Positions 1 through 12,857 are shown, counted from the stretch's first letter. The stretch is DNA of 64,000 nt from Ziziphus jujuba (GCF_031755915.1 NC_083390.1:24919001-24983000), one strand, 5' to 3'. The notes: generated by a model from the sequence alone, not told the origin. Numbers and translations: made by a program.

Positions 1-354
1 TATACATATAGATATATTAGTCTGGGGCCTAAGGCAATGGCCTTGGTGGCCTTATCCTAATGTCGGGCCTGATCATTGCCACATTAATTTATAATAAAAT
101 TCATACACGATAAGACGAAGAGGATTAGCTCCAGTGGTCTAAGAGAGTACGAGTTCAAGTCATTGGACGGGTGAGATTCTGGTAGATTGTGATTTAGGTA
201 TATTGTTCAAAAAAAAAAAAAATCATACACGATACAAAATAAACCGAAACCGAACTAACTCCAAGATTGACTCTGTTCTCAATTATAGTGAAACATATAT
301 ACTTAGGTCCATATATATATGGTTCTTGAAGTATGGATTCAGATATATAATGTA

Positions 355-1530
355 TTAATTACATTCTTCGTCTTCATCTTCTTTTTCATCTTCCTTTAGC
401 ATAGCTATTCTGTCAGACCATTCTTCTGGGGATCTCCCATATGGGAAGTTACCAGGATTTACAAGAGTTAAAGGATTACCATGAGCAATTTCTACAACAT
501 TGTTGCACACCTCTTTATACTCATCCAAATTACAGTTATCTGCAAATGCTCTCACATGCAATAGTTGAAGAGCTTCATCATAGGTTAGTTTATCAACTTC
601 ATAAATGTACTTCTATGAGATCCCACATCGGTTGGAAAGGGAAACGAAAAATGTCTAAAAAGAGGGTGTGGATACCTTTCCCTTGAGATGCGTTTTGACA
701 AAACCGTGTGAGCTGGGCCCAAAGCGGACAATATCTCATGCGGGTAGACTGGACTGTTACAGTTAGTATCAGAGCTAGACCTGGATCGGTATGCCAGTGA
801 GAACGCTGAGCCCCAATGGGGGTGGATTGTGAGATCCCATATCGGTTGGAAAGGGGAACGAAGCATGCCTTATAAGAGGGTGCCCAAAACGAACAATATC
901 TCATGCAGATGGACTGGGCTGTTACAACTTCTCTCCAAATTGGTTGAATAAGTGTTTATTTTTACTTGTTACAATTACTCCGCTACTTGGACCTAACTAA
1001 TATTTAACTTTTCAGTTTCCAACTAAATCTTGTATTTACTTTGACGAATAGACGTCATCTAGAACGATAACACCCTTTTAGAATGCAATTTCTCTCTAAT
1101 ATATTCTTTACCGGGCTATCATTCCGTACATAACCTTGAATGTTGAAGGATTCTTTATGAAGACGCCTTTATAAGTGAAATATACCAAATCCTCTGCTAG
1201 GTTGGCAATGAAAGCAGTAGCATCAAATTTGTGTTTGACGCTTTTCAAAAACTTGATGAGCAATAGTTGTCTTACCAATTCCTCGTGTACCAAATATCCT
1301 TATTATGCAAACATCATTAGATTCATTATCCAAGAGTGAATCCATTTTCTTCATATGAGAACCCATTCCAACTAACAACTTGTTATAACCACGTGGACAT
1401 GTTTGATTCAATTTTTCCAATATATCAACTACTAGTCATATTGTCTGTGGAAATGGAAACATGATCATGTTCAGCAAAGGCCTCCCAAAATTCATTTTGT
1501 AAGCTGCCTCTTCCATTGATGTAGGGGCCT
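355..1530 (-). pseudogene. TIR-NB-ARC (TN) pseudogene 1, disrupted by a miniature LTR element
   Basis: Decayed fragment of a plant TIR-NB-ARC immune receptor, read on the minus strand. Around 1425-1530 a TIR tail remnant (NEFWEAFAEHDHVS) runs directly into NB-ARC sequence with no intron, so the end of the TIR exon and the intron were deleted. The NB-ARC start has a P-loop (GTRGIGKTT, about 1270). A frameshift follows, then DATAFIANL (RNBS-A region). The C-terminal part (355-608) has HVRAFADNCN and the GNPLTL version of the GLPL motif, then ends in an acidic tail EDEDEECN and a stop. The same acidic end occurs in the copy at 13882. A 313-bp element sits at 614-926. No intact reading frame remains. 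Confidence 0.85.
614..926 (+). mobile_element. SMART/TRIM miniature LTR retrotransposon, complete, TSD ACTTC
   Basis: A non-coding LTR element of 313 bp. LTR1 is 614-761, LTR2 is 828-926 (shortened by an internal deletion of about 50 bp), and both begin T(G/A)TGAGATCCCA and end GTTACA. A 66-bp inside carries a primer-binding-like site just after LTR1 (AGTATCAGAGC, initiator Met-tRNA type) and a purine tract just before LTR2 (AATGGGGGTGGAT). The flanks ACTTC at 609-613 and 927-931 are the target duplication. Removing the element restores the sequence seen in the paralogue near 14130-14145. It codes for nothing and depends on proteins from other elements. I cannot confirm the family name (Cassandra-like or other). 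Confidence 0.9.
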
Positions 1531-1545
1531 TATGGTAGATAACCA

Positions 1546-1579
1546 AGAGAGAGAGAGAGAGAGAGAAAAAAAAAAAAAA
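1546..1579. repeat. (GA)n microsatellite followed by poly-A
   Basis: Uninterrupted GA dinucleotides run into about 15 A. The rest of 1580-1900 holds no gene I can recognise. Confidence 0.9.
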
Positions 1580-1908
1580 GAGTCAGTCGCTGCTCCTTTT
1601 TGCGTTCCACAATATTCAACCTAATTATTCTCGGTGATACTGAAACCGAACCAAATTTCGGAAAGAAATGAAGTTTTCCGGGTTTTAATCCAAGCACCCT
1701 ATTGAACAATCAAACTTCCTTGAAAATGAAAGAACCGCCACTGCAAATCCTAATTTTTTTTCAATTTCTTCAAAGGGTGGTAGTAGTAGTTGTAGTAATA
1801 GTGAACCAACACCTCTGAAAGTACTATTAATTCCTTTACGATGCAAATCCTTGGTATAGATAGTCGGTAAAATTGCGATATCATATTTTATTTAATTCAT
1901 TAATGTAT

Positions 1909-2045
1909 ATTCATTCACACGTGTGGAACACGTCTATATATTCATTCACATGTGTGGCAGCGTAAAGTCATCTCTACGTTTCCATTTGATATAAATAGGC
2001 GGTGAATGGCTTCACAAGACACCATTAGCCATATAACAAAGTTCC
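1909..2045 (+). promoter_or_regulatory. Promoter of TN copy 2: duplicated G-box-like element and TATA box
   Basis: Upstream of the TN copy at 2050 there is a perfect palindrome CACACGTGTG (1916-1925, G-box core CACGTG). It lies in an 18-bp unit repeated at 1940-1957 with one change (CACATGTG). A TATA box (TATAAATAGG) lies at 1990-1999, about 60 bp before the expected start codon. Related promoter relics are found at 12.9, 16.6 and 20.6 kb. Confidence 0.6.
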
Positions 2046-2049
2046 CAAC

Positions 2050-3850
2050 GTGCCCACCGAAAAGTCTCCAAATTCTTCATCAGTCTTATCATGGAAATAT
2101 GATGTCTTCCTCAGTTTCAGAGAGGAGGACACCGATAAAAGCTTCACAGATCATTTGTACCATGCTTTGAATCAGAAAGGAATCAATCCATTCAGGGACG
2201 AAGATCAAAATCTTGCTTCACAAAATTCATCATCCAATGCAATTGAAGAATCAAGGTTTGCAATCATCGTTCTTTTAGAGAAATATGCCGATTCAACTCG
2301 GCTGGTGGATCAACTTGTCAAGATTGTTGATCTCAAGAACCAGCTGCGACTGACTGTTTTTCCGATTTTCTATCATATGGATCCAGCACATTTAAGACGG
2401 CAATCCGAAGAGTGTGGAAAGACTTTTTCTCAACATGAACAAGATTTCCAACAAAATATCGAGAAAGTGAACGAGTGGAAAAAGGCTTTGACTGAAGTGG
2501 CAAATATCTCTGGATGGGATTTGAGAGATAGGTACATATACATTCAAATTTATTATTTCCTGCTTTCTTTACTCTTCTCCAGTTTACAAATCCAGCATTT
2601 ATCCTCTGAAACCCAAATTATTCATTTAACATAATGTTATTTTCTTATTCGTCCTGTGGCCTATAGTTAAAATTTTGTCCTCGAATTTCTTGTTCTTTTC
2701 TTTTCTTTTTGCACTTTGATCCCTGAATTTTATTTTCTAATGCTTTAGTCCTTAAACTGTTTTTTAGTTTAAGTTTTAGTAGTTTTGAGACTTGCAGTAC
2801 ATTTAACATAGGAAAATAAAACTAGTTATTGCCTTTAGGTTTGACAATAGAAATATTTTGTAACATCTATTTCTTTCTTTTCCAGCCACGAATCAGGTTT
2901 TATTGAGGAAATTGTTAGAGATATTTTCAAACTATTGAAGAGAACTTTCCCATGTGATAACAAAGACTTCTTGGTTGGAATGGACTCTCGTATGGATAAA
3001 ATGGAGTCACTATTAAATTTAGGCGCGCTGGATGATGATGTCCGCACCATTGGAATATGTGGTGAGAGAGGAATTGGTAAGACAATTGTTAATCTATGGC
3101 AAATTTGAATCTTGCACCTTTATTAACAATGTAAGAGAGAAATTTGAAAAATATGACAAAATTCAGTTACAACAGCATCTTTACCAAATCTTGTCGGACA
3201 TTGACGAATGCAACTGGAGCGATGATATTGCAATCGATCTATTAAGGACCAGATTAAAATCCAAAAAGGTGCTTATCACTCTAGATGATGTTGACCAGCT
3301 GGAGCAACTTGAAACTTTAGTAGGAAACTGGAGAAGGCAACATGATTGTTTAGGTCCAAGGAGTCGAGTCATTGTGACGACTACAAAGAATCACTTGTTG
3401 CCGGGATATGAAGAGGGCAACATATACGAGGTTGATAAACTAACCAACAATGAAGCTCTTCAACTCTTACACTGGAAGGCCTTTAAGGACAACTGTATTT
3501 TGGATGACTATACAGAGCTGTGCAGCAAAAGGTCATCCTTTAACTCTTCAAAGTTTGGCATCTTTCTTGTTTGGGAGAACAATGGATGGATGGTTAGACA
3601 CAATAGCTAAACTAAAGGAAAATCCTACACAGTTCAAGTCAGTTTTGATAGATCTGTTTAGGTGATGGCATCGTTAAGAAAATGTGTTTTGAATACATAG
3701 CATGTTTATTCTAAAGGGTGGATGAACTCTACGATGTACAAAATTATTTGGGTTTTGATCTAGTTACTAAAGATAAATCGGTGCCTCTTTTGTAGATCAT
3801 TGAAAGTATGAGCATATGTGATTGCAATTTGCAATAAGAACAGTCAGGAC
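2050..3850 (+). pseudogene. TIR-NB-ARC (TN) pseudogene 2, start codon lost
   Basis: Two-exon TIR-NB-ARC copy. Exon 1 (2050-2531) encodes the TIR domain, beginning near YDVFLSFREEDT. The intron is 2532-2885 (AG/GTACAT donor, TTTTCCAG acceptor) and keeps the frame into HESGFIEEIV. The NB-ARC exon has GERGIGKT (P-loop), KKVLITLDDVD (kinase 2) and SRVIVTTTKN (RNBS-B). Breaks: the initiator is GTG at 2050 where the paralogue at 14988 has ATG; a frameshift follows the P-loop (about 3080-3100); a second comes near 3530 before GHPLTL. After the stop near 3660, decayed RNBS-D-like sequence (YIACLF) runs to about 3850. The TIR site that is normally WCLxEL reads RLVDQL, so the NADase glutamate is Gln. 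Confidence 0.85.
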
Positions 3851-4026
3851 TCTATTTTTTCACAATGACTCTGTTTTTGCAGAATTTTTCATAAGAGTTC
3901 AGTGAAAGCAGCAAGTTGTATATGTCAAGCAAGCTGAATTATCCTATATAATTAGAACATTGTCTTTGCATAAATATTTATGTCATTGCACGCCATCCAT
4001 ATCTTTCAAATTTTTATATGAGTGCA

Positions 4027-7000
4027 TGTGACACCCCGTCCCAAATCACATCGGAGGTTGACCGTTGACCGTTGACCGAAGGGGGTCAAAAGTTGACTTT
4101 TTGACTCGGATGGAATTCTAGGTTGACTGAGGTACCGTTACGAAGTTCACATTGGCACGAGTTCATAGACTAGTAGCACGTCGAAAACGGAGCTACGATT
4201 TGAAAGTTATGAGCAAAACAAGTTGGGGTCCAAATTATCCAAGGGTGCCGAAGTTGACTTTTTATTCATGCAAAGTTGAGTTTTGACTCATGCATGGTTG
4301 TGAAGTGCTCGTCGATACGAGTCCGTAAACTAGCGGCACGTCCGATTTGGACATGTGGTTGTTATGGACCTGTAGAGTTTTTCAAATACTGTATTATTTT
4401 AATATTATTTTTAAACGTGTAACGATGTGCCACGTGTGACTTAATAAATGTGACCATGTGTCACCATGTTGAGATGCCACATGTCAACCGTGTTTAATAT
4501 CATATTATTTTATTATTATTTTAAATAATAATATTATTATTAATATTATTTAATTAATTTTAATTTATTTCTTTTTATTTCTTTTTCCTTCTTTTTCTTT
4601 TCTTTTTTCTTTTTTTTTTCTTTTCCCCCACATGGGAAAAAAGGGCCACGGGCCCGTTCTTCTTCTTCTTCTTTCTTCTTCTTCTTCCTCCTTCTTCTTC
4701 CTTTCCTTTCCTTCTCCCTCTTAGATCGTCGTTGTTTCTTCGTTTCTGGCCACCACCTTGCTACACGCGCTGGCCAGTGATGAGTGAAGGGAGGAGGCGA
4801 GCTCGACCGTAAAATTTCATGGTCACCAGCCGCCGGACGCGCCCAAATCTGGCCGGGGAAGCCGTCGGCCGGAAATTTTCTCTCTCCTCTTTTCTTGTGT
4901 TTTCCGGCCAGCTCAGTCCAAATTGCCACCCCTTTCCCCCTATTTTGGGTCCTCTGAGTTCAAATATGGTCTCCAATTTCCAAAATTTGAAGCGGTTTAC
5001 GAGGTACAAGGAGATCAAAACCGGCCAAAGCTTTTCGGCCAAATTTCAGCCACCACGGGCGGAATTGGGGCCAATGGAGACCGGTAATGCGATTCTCGTT
5101 CCACAAGCTTCGATTCGGTATATTATACGACAATTTTGGTTAACGTTTGTATTTAACCCCCCGGGTACCGGGTATTATTTACCCGAATAAAATATTAATT
5201 TATTTGACTGTGTGTGAATTGTGTTTTAGGAGCACGTGTGAATTGTGGAATCGATTCTATGGTAGATCGTGATTTAATTGCGTGCTCGAGGTAAGTGACC
5301 CACCTTCAAATTAATTTCGGGAATTAAAATTGTGAATATTTTGTGTGAATTTAATATTTGAAATTTATATCCTATGTGTCAAATATTTAGTGGATTTATA
5401 TGTGGAAATTTTGATGCCCATATTTGAGTAAATTAAATCATATTTTGATTTTCGACAAATTATGGAAATTTGGATTTTTATGGAAATTTGATATATACAG
5501 GCATGGTGATTTTGATATTAATTGATTTATTGTGGAAATTATTGGTGGATTTATTTTGACTAAAGAAAATATGCATTATATAAATTTATGCAATGTGAAA
5601 ATTATTTTATGGTATTGAGGATTGTGGAATTCAATTATATATGAAATTCTTGTGGTTTTAACATTAATTTGGGCATGATTTGATTTTCAAATATTTCAAG
5701 GAAAATATTTGTTTATGTTGGTGACTTCAATTTTTATAAGTATGCCATGGAATATTATATGATTCAATTTATTATATTTCAAAAAAATATTTATGCTATT
5801 GGAAAAAAATTGGAATATTTAAATTGGTGGATTTGGGAGTTGGTGGATTTGAAATTCATAGAATTTATGACTTTGATTATAAAGAAATTGTGGAGAATTT
5901 TCGGGTTCAATTGGATGGAATAAACCCGGTATGTTTATGGAAAATTTGAAATTTTGAGATGTATTGATTTATGATTTTAGATGCACTGTACACGTACTGG
6001 TGTTCTGTTTATATGTGATATGGTTAGTGTGCACACGGATGTAATTAGCGCGCAGGTGGGTGTGAGTAGTGCGTAGGTGATTTTGTGGGGTTGTCCTGTG
6101 GTTGCTATCGGATGAGGGTAGGCAGCCCCTCCATGGCCGGGACGCCTGTTTGCAGCGGCGCGGTGGGATGCCACGCAACCGTATGCCGGTTTCTCTTTAT
6201 AACCTACTGTCTGGCGGTACCTTGAGACGCTGGGTACTGTTGGCGCCACTGGTATATAGTGGGTGCATCAAGTGATTTTCAGAACTGAGATTTTAAAATA
6301 AATATTTTGAAATTGTATTGAAATTAAGAATATAATTAATGCTGTGTTTATTATTTATTTGAGTGGGGATTTTAAATTGATTTAATTTTTTCCCTTTATC
6401 TAATTATTCAATAAATTAATTTCCTTTTAATTATAAATTTGGAATGCTTGATTTATAATATTTTATTTGATATTTAGTTGAATAAATTGATGTCTTGGTT
6501 TTCGGGGATTATGAATAACGGGTTTTGTAAAAAAGTTTTAAAATGGGAACTTTTCCAACCGAGAGAATCGTAAGGGTTTTGAGAGAAATTATTATTTCTA
6601 ATTAATTATTATTTATCTACTTAATTATCGTGGCATTATAATTGTATAATAGATAGGGTCACTCACTGAGATGATTAGCATCTCATATTTTTAAATTCCG
6701 TTCCCCTAGGTCCAGGTTGGGTGACGTCGATCATCCGGGACGAGCCCGACGTCTCAGTTCATTACCGAAAGTCCAAGGAGTATCTCTTTTCCTTTTTCCT
6801 CTCCATCCTGTATTACTTCTTTGTCGGTCATTGTATTAATTTCATATTTATTTGTATACTGCTCTGTATACTGTATTTGTAACACCCCGTCCCGAATCGC
6901 ACCGGAATCCGTGCACATTGACCGTTGACCGAAGGGGTCAAAAGTTGACTTTTTGACTTGGTTCGTAGACTAGTAGCATGTCAAAAACGGAGCTACGGTT

Positions 7001-9998
7001 TGAAAGTTATGGGCAAAACAAGTTGAAGTGCAAACTGTCCAAAAGGCGCCGGGAGTTGACTTTTTCTTGTGATGTAATTTTGAGTTGACTCTTGTATGGT
7101 TGTAAAGTACTCGTCGATACGAGTTCATAGACTAGCGGCACGCTTAAATCGGACATGTGGTTAAAAAGTTACGGACATTTGAAATTCGCCAGGTACCGTA
7201 TTATTTTAATATATTTGGCTTAAGTGCACAGTAACGCCACGTGTCAGCTTCTGATTGGTCCACGTGGTATGAACAGTATCACGAAGGGTTTTTATTTGTT
7301 AAAACACTCGGGGAAGAGAGAGAAAGAGAGAGAGGAGAGAGAAAGAGAGAGTGGAGAGAGAGAGAGAGTCACCGGTCGCCGGTCATTTTCACGTTTTCCG
7401 GCCTAGTTACTGTACACGCATCGGCCAGCCAGATTGCCCACCTCATTTCCGGCAAAACCTCCAAATTTCACGGCGAACGGCCGTCGGACGCGCCCGGATC
7501 GGACGTCCGAAAATGGCCGGAACGCGCCGCGAATCGGCACTATTCCGGCCATTTTCCGGCCACACGCGCCTGACAACCTTGATCCTCTCCTCAAGTCCGG
7601 CCTACCCACCAAAAATCACGGCCATCGGACCACCGACGCGCCGGGATCGGAGCGTTTTCCGGCGAGGGGTCGGAAATCTTCAAACGGTGATTTCTCCGCC
7701 GTCCGACCTCCGTTTTGCTCACCGCCGGTCCCGTTGGATTGCTCTCCTCACGATCTACAAGTCTGCAATATTTCACAGCCAACGGCCACCGCACGCACGC
7801 GCCGCCGGCGACGGTTGCCGGTGACCGCGGCGGCCCGCTGGAAAATACTGAATCCGTGATCCTCATCCGCCGTGTTCGACCTCCTGAACCCAAATTCGAC
7901 TTCCGTTTCCGCCAATTCGCGACGGTTTGGGAGAATTGCGGAGCCGAAACTCGAAAAGCTTTCCGGCGAGATTCCGACCCCGTCGGGTCCGATCACCGGA
8001 AAGTAAGACCGAATCCGTGGTCCTCATCACGCGAGCTTCGATTCGGTATATAACTCGTAAATTCTAGATAACGTTTGTGTTTTACCCCCGGGTACCGGGT
8101 ATTATTTACCCGATTAAAATATTAATTTATTTGACTGTCTGTGAATTTTGTTCTAGGAGCACCGGTGAGTCGTAGAATTGATCCCGTAGTGGATCATGGG
8201 TTAATTGCGTGCTCCAGGTGAGTGACCCACCTTCAATTTAATTTTGGAAAATTTAATTGGTGAATATATTATGTGTGATTTAAATATTTGGAATTTAATT
8301 TTTATGTGCCAAATATTTATTTGATTTATTGTGGAAATTATTGTGAATTTATCGGATTTAAGAAAATGTGCATTTCACCAATTTATGCCATGTGGAATTA
8401 TTTTATGGTTTTGAGGATTTTGAAATTGGTGTGGTTTTAATGGTAAATTGGGCACGATTTGAATTTCAAATATTTCAAGGAAAATATTTGGTTATGTTGG
8501 TGATTTCAATTTTTATAAAATATGCCCATGAAATATTATGAGATTTGATTATGATATTTTGAGCATTATTTATGCTATTGGGAAAATGTGGATATTTGAA
8601 TTGATGGATTTGAAAGTTGGTGGATTTGAAAATCATGGAATTTATGGCATTGATTACAAAGAAATTGTGGGAAAATTCCCGGTTCAAGCGGATGGATTAT
8701 GCCCGCTATGCTTATGAAAAATGTGAAATTTGTTTTATAATTTAAAATTGTGGATTTTATGATTTTTGGATGCACCGTGCACGTACTGGTGTTCTGATTA
8801 TATGTGATATGGTATATGTGATATGGTTAGTGTGCACACGGTTGTGATTAGCGCGCAGGTGGGTGTGAGTAGCGCGCGGTTGATATTATGAGGGTGTCCT
8901 GTGGATGCCATCGGAGAGGGTGGCCACCCCCCATGGCCGGGACACCAGGTTAGCAGCGGCGCAGTGGGACGCCACGCGACCATATGCCGGTTTCTTTCTA
9001 TAACCTCCTGTCTGGCGGTACCTTGGGACGCTGGGTACTGTTGGCGCCACTGGTATATAGTGGGTGCATCAACTGATTTTTGGAACTGTGTTTTAAAAAA
9101 AATAAAATGTTTTAAAGCTGTATTGGAATTAAAATTTATTTATTACTGTTCGGATACTCATTTGATGTCTTGGTTTTTGGGGAATATGAATAAGGGTTTT
9201 GTGAAAATGTTTTAAAAAGGGGAACCTTTCCAACTGAAAGAATTGTAAGGGTTTTGAGAGAAAATATTATTTCCAAATAATTATTATTTATATACCTATT
9301 ACCGTGGTATTATAGTGTAGAGTAGTAGGGTCGCTCACTGAGATGATTAGCATCTCACACTCTTAAATTCCGTTCCTCTAGGTACCAGGTTGTCGGTGTT
9401 CACTCGGAGCGGACTTGATCTTCCTCGCTGTTTTACTTCGTGAAGTACCCTGTTCTTCTTTATTGCAGTTGTACTATTTCTTTCATTCTTGTTGTATTTA
9501 TTTTGCACTGGATTACTGTATTTATATTAAAGTGCTGAAATTTGTGGAAACAATTTGTAGACTGTGGGAGGAATAAGGGGATATTGTTAGAAGTGTGTTT
9601 TCAGTGCAGGTAATTTGTGGTAAGTAAATCCCTTAGGGGAGGCTCTGCCGGATTTTCCGTTGGAGGGTTCGGTAGGGTTTCCCTGGGATCAGGGCTGTCT
9701 AGGGTTCCGGGGAAGGAATTCTGGACGGGTCCTGACAGTATTGGATATTTATGTATTAATTATGCACTGGATTACTGTTGTTCATTTAAAGTGCTGTAAA
9801 TTTGTGGAATCAACTTGTAGTAATGTGGGAGGAATAAGGGGATGTTTATAGAAATGTGTTTTCAGTGTAGGAAATTTTTGGTTAGTCCTACCCTTAGGGG
9901 AGGTGCTGCCGGATTTTCCATTGGAAGGTTTGGTGGTATTTCCCTGAGATCAAGGCTTGTCTAGGGTTCTGATAAGGAATTTTGGACGGGTCCTGACA
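4027..9998 (+). mobile_element. Solo LTR A (about 3.1 kb) with a nested solo LTR, TSD GTGCA
   Basis: A single long LTR with no internal retrotransposon domain. It begins TGTGACACCCCGTCCC (4027) and ends GGACGGGTCCTGACA (9998). The flanks GTGCA (4022-4026 and 9999-10003) are a perfect 5-bp target duplication. Its own sequence is 4027-6877 plus 9743-9998, 3,107 bp; the gap is filled by a second copy. A TG...CA-ended element with a 5-bp TSD and no inside is what LTR-LTR recombination leaves. Open frames in its GC-rich part (4760-5190) are chance. Which superfamily supplied it cannot be told from an LTR alone; LTRs this long suggest Ty3/gypsy. Confidence 0.88.
6878..9737 (+). mobile_element. Solo LTR B (2.86 kb), nested in LTR A, TSD GTATT
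   Basis: Same family and orientation as the surrounding LTR. It starts TGTAACACCCCGTCCC at 6878 and ends GGGTCCTGACA at 9737. GTATT (6873-6877 and 9738-9742) is a perfect target duplication, and removing the copy plus one GTATT rejoins the host LTR at the right place. It contains a GA-rich tract (about 7313-7370) and a GC-rich section (7380-8040) with long but meaningless open frames on both strands. Confidence 0.9.
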
Positions 9999-10003
9999 GT
10001 GCA

Positions 10004-11460
10004 TAAATTAATATCATTAATTCTACCCTTTAAACTACAACACAATTTGCATTCTGCCTTCGAAATTACAAACACTATCACATTGGATTCAGAGTTATTA
10101 TGCCAAAAGAAATGGATTCAAGGGGAAAGAACAATTCAAAGTGAACAAGATAATCAAGAGATTGTTTTCATATCTATAAGGAACTGATATCATAAACTCA
10201 GTGTCATGCACACCACGGCCGTTGACAATACTAACTCTTCAACAAATTAATATGTTTAACTGTATACTTAATCATGTACTAAAAGAGATACAAGTTGTCC
10301 ATAAAATCATCATGTAGTAAAATTCAGGAAATAAAACTTCATTCCATAAAATGTTACTTATGAATTGATTTCAAGACCCAAGAGCATACAATACCAACAA
10401 TAAGAACTTGAAAGCTCAACTGATACAAGTTCAACCTAAAATTTCCTCTGCTTACCACAGCCTACTCAGTTTGCTTGGCTTCTAGGGAACCAATATCCCT
10501 ACCAAATTCCTATAGCAAATTGGGCATCCACAGCATATTTTCTACCACACTTATTAGCAGTGAAGCAAATGTCGACGACACCGACGAAAAATCGCCAATT
10601 CTGTCGGTTGTCGACCACCTCCGACACCGAAAAGGGGGGGGGGGGGGGAAGAGTTTCTATCATGGGTGTCACTAGAATGTCGTCGGATTCTATGGGTTTC
10701 GTCTGGAAATGCAGGAGTCGGTCGGGATTTCATTTTTTAGGTGGATATGGTGGAAATTCCGGTGGAGAAGTCGGCAAGAAGTCGTCGGGTTTCAGTGGAT
10801 TTTTTGGGGAGATGTCGGCGGCTGTGATGTGGGTTGGTTATGATCTGGCAGAGAAGAGAGGGAGGAAGAAGATGAAGGGAAGAGAGGAAGAAGAAGAAAG
10901 GATAAGAAAGAAATTTCCACATGGGGGGAAGGAAAGAGAAAGAAAAAAATAAATAAATAAATAAAATATGATAATATTTTATAATAAAATAATATAAAAT
11001 AATAATATGATAATATTATATTATATAAAGGATAATATATGATTTTTTTGTAGTATTTTAATGCACGTCTCTTTATTTTTTTTATTTTTTTATCTTAGTG
11101 TTTAATTTAATTTTATTTATTTTTTTAATAAATTTGATTTTATCTATTTAAAAATAAATAAATAACATTGTTAGTTTTTTTGTTATATATTATATAAAAT
11201 TTTAGTATATATGCTTAATTGGATGAGTATTTTATTATATTTTATTATTATTGTATTCTAATTATTGAATTTTTATATTATTTTATTATATTAATTATTT
11301 TATATCTCAAAATTTGTATTATAAATTAAAAATTTACAGTTTCTGTAACCTTATCGATATTTCCATCGATATCGACATTTCCATCGATATTTCTGTAAAT
11401 TCATACTTTCGATATTTTCATTGAAATCGATATTTTTTTCACTGCTTATTAGAGATCTCT
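10004..11460. other. Gene-free stretch with a probable LTR fragment (10560-10990) and AT-rich repeats
   Basis: 10004-10450 shows nothing recognisable. 10560-10990 has CG-rich TCGGCG-type sequence and a GA-rich block with CCACATGGGG, matching in order the GA-rich part of the inverted solo LTR at 43290-43500, so it is probably a diverged piece of that LTR family. It includes a G18 run near 10633-10648. 11340-11440 consists of short imperfect repeats of ATCGATATTTCC type. Confidence 0.45.
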
Positions 11461-11499
11461 CAATGAGCACTTGTATACTGATTTTTGGCTGAAATTACT

Positions 11500-12408
11500 G
11501 ACTTTGTAATATTTTTTCGACATCATGTCTATCCTTTCCGTTGAAGAAACAAGTTATGTCCAAAAATATTTTCTCATCCTCATTATCTAATCCATCAAAA
11601 CTTACTTTAAACGTATAAAAAAGATCATTACTAGGATTTTTTTCTTTTTTTCCCCCCTCAAATTTCACTAATGCTTCTCATCATTCATCAACATTTTCTC
11701 TAAGAATGATCCCAAAAGTTTAAGGGCGAGAGTGTGCCCATCAGCATATTCTACTACATTATCGTATAACACTTTAAACTCATTTAAATTACGGTTTTTC
11801 TCGAATGCTTCATGTCCTAGGAGTTGAAGCTCTCGGTTAGTTTATCAGCTTGGTATATGTATTTCTCCTTATAGCTCCTCAACAAGTGCTAATTTCTAGG
11901 TGTCACAATAACTCTACTCCCTGGACCTAACCAATCATGCCGTTTTTTCTAACTTGGTACTGAAGCTTTGATACGACCGTATTTATCACACCATCTACAA
12001 CGATGAGCACTCTTTTAGAATGCATTTTGTTCCATAATAGGTTCATTTTTGCATAATTGATATCCTTCCATATATCACCTTCGATGTTCCATAAAACTTG
12101 GTGAAGATTCTTTTGTAATTGCACTGTACTATTTCCTAAAATTCCTCTTTTATGTCAATGAAAGCACTAGTTTGAAATTTATCCTTGATCCCATCAAAAC
12201 TTCGCGGTCTATTAGTTGTTTAACAATACCTCCCACACTCCATATCCCAACCATGCAAATATCATCCGCCCTATTTCCAACAACGAATCCATTTCCTTCA
12301 TACGGCAAGCCATTCCAACTAAAAAGTCATTGTCACCTCTTGGGATTGCTGGACACAATTTTTTGAAAATATCTTGTAACAATTTCCTGAATGAAATCTG
12401 ACTCGTGC
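11500..12408 (-). pseudogene. NB-ARC exon pseudogene 3
   Basis: A decayed NB-ARC exon on the minus strand. It begins after a normal acceptor (TTTCCAG at about 12409-12415) with HESDFIQEIV-like sequence, then a mutated NB site (GVGGIVKQ in place of GGIGKTT) and a damaged linker. LQKNLHQVLW and KRVLIVVDGV (kinase 2, with the second Asp lost) are recognisable near 12000-12120. VEYADGHTLAL (GLPL region, about 11735-11765) and FDGLDNEDEKIFLDITCFF (RNBS-D, about 11520-11600) follow. Several frameshifts and stops separate these blocks. No TIR exon lies upstream on this strand. Confidence 0.75.
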
Positions 12409-12411
12409 CTG

Positions 12412-12857
12412 GAAATTAGGAGAGAATACATAAATTTTGTTGTGGACCACAAGTCATATATAGAAAACGAAATAAAAAAAAAAAGAAAAATTAATGAATC
12501 ACAGTTTAGCTTTCAGTTTTCATCATCAAGAAAATTAATTAATACTACCATTTGTATATTTTCGATTTTAATTGTCAAAATCAATATATGAGTATAATTA
12601 TGCTCCACATATAAAAATAAATAATATATATATAGTAGTAAAATAAAACTTAAGAATCCTCAATCCAAATATCATTCCTCATTCGTTTATTTATTCACTT
12701 TTTCAAAACATTTTTTCTCAAAAAAAAAAAAAAAAAAAAGAATGGAGGCAGAGGTGTAAATTGCAATTTTATGTGAGAGTCTTTTTACTTATAACTTTAT
12801 TGTCCGAACCTTTATCAGAGAGAGAGAGAGGGAAAAAAAAAAAAAAAAAAACCAACT
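12412..12857. other. Gene-free AT-rich stretch with poly-A runs
   Basis: Long A runs at about 12719-12739 and 12833-12851 and a short GA run before the latter. I see no coding or structural signal here. Confidence 0.6.

Noticed and set aside
585..904. Two open frames of 93 and 101 codons on the minus strand
   Set aside because: They fall on the miniature LTR element and repeat each other because its two LTRs are similar; not protein-coding.
2050..2634. TIR protein starting at GTG as a working gene
   Set aside because: Plant genes do not normally start at GTG, the aligned paralogue has ATG there, and the next exon has two frameshifts.
4546..5190. Open frames of 93-127 codons on both strands
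   Set aside because: They lie in the low-complexity and GC-rich part of solo LTR A, overlap each other on both strands and have no conserved domain.
7224..8053. Six overlapping open frames of 60-157 codons
   Set aside because: All lie in the CG-rich section of solo LTR B. The same section in LTRs C and D gives unrelated frames, so there is no conserved protein.
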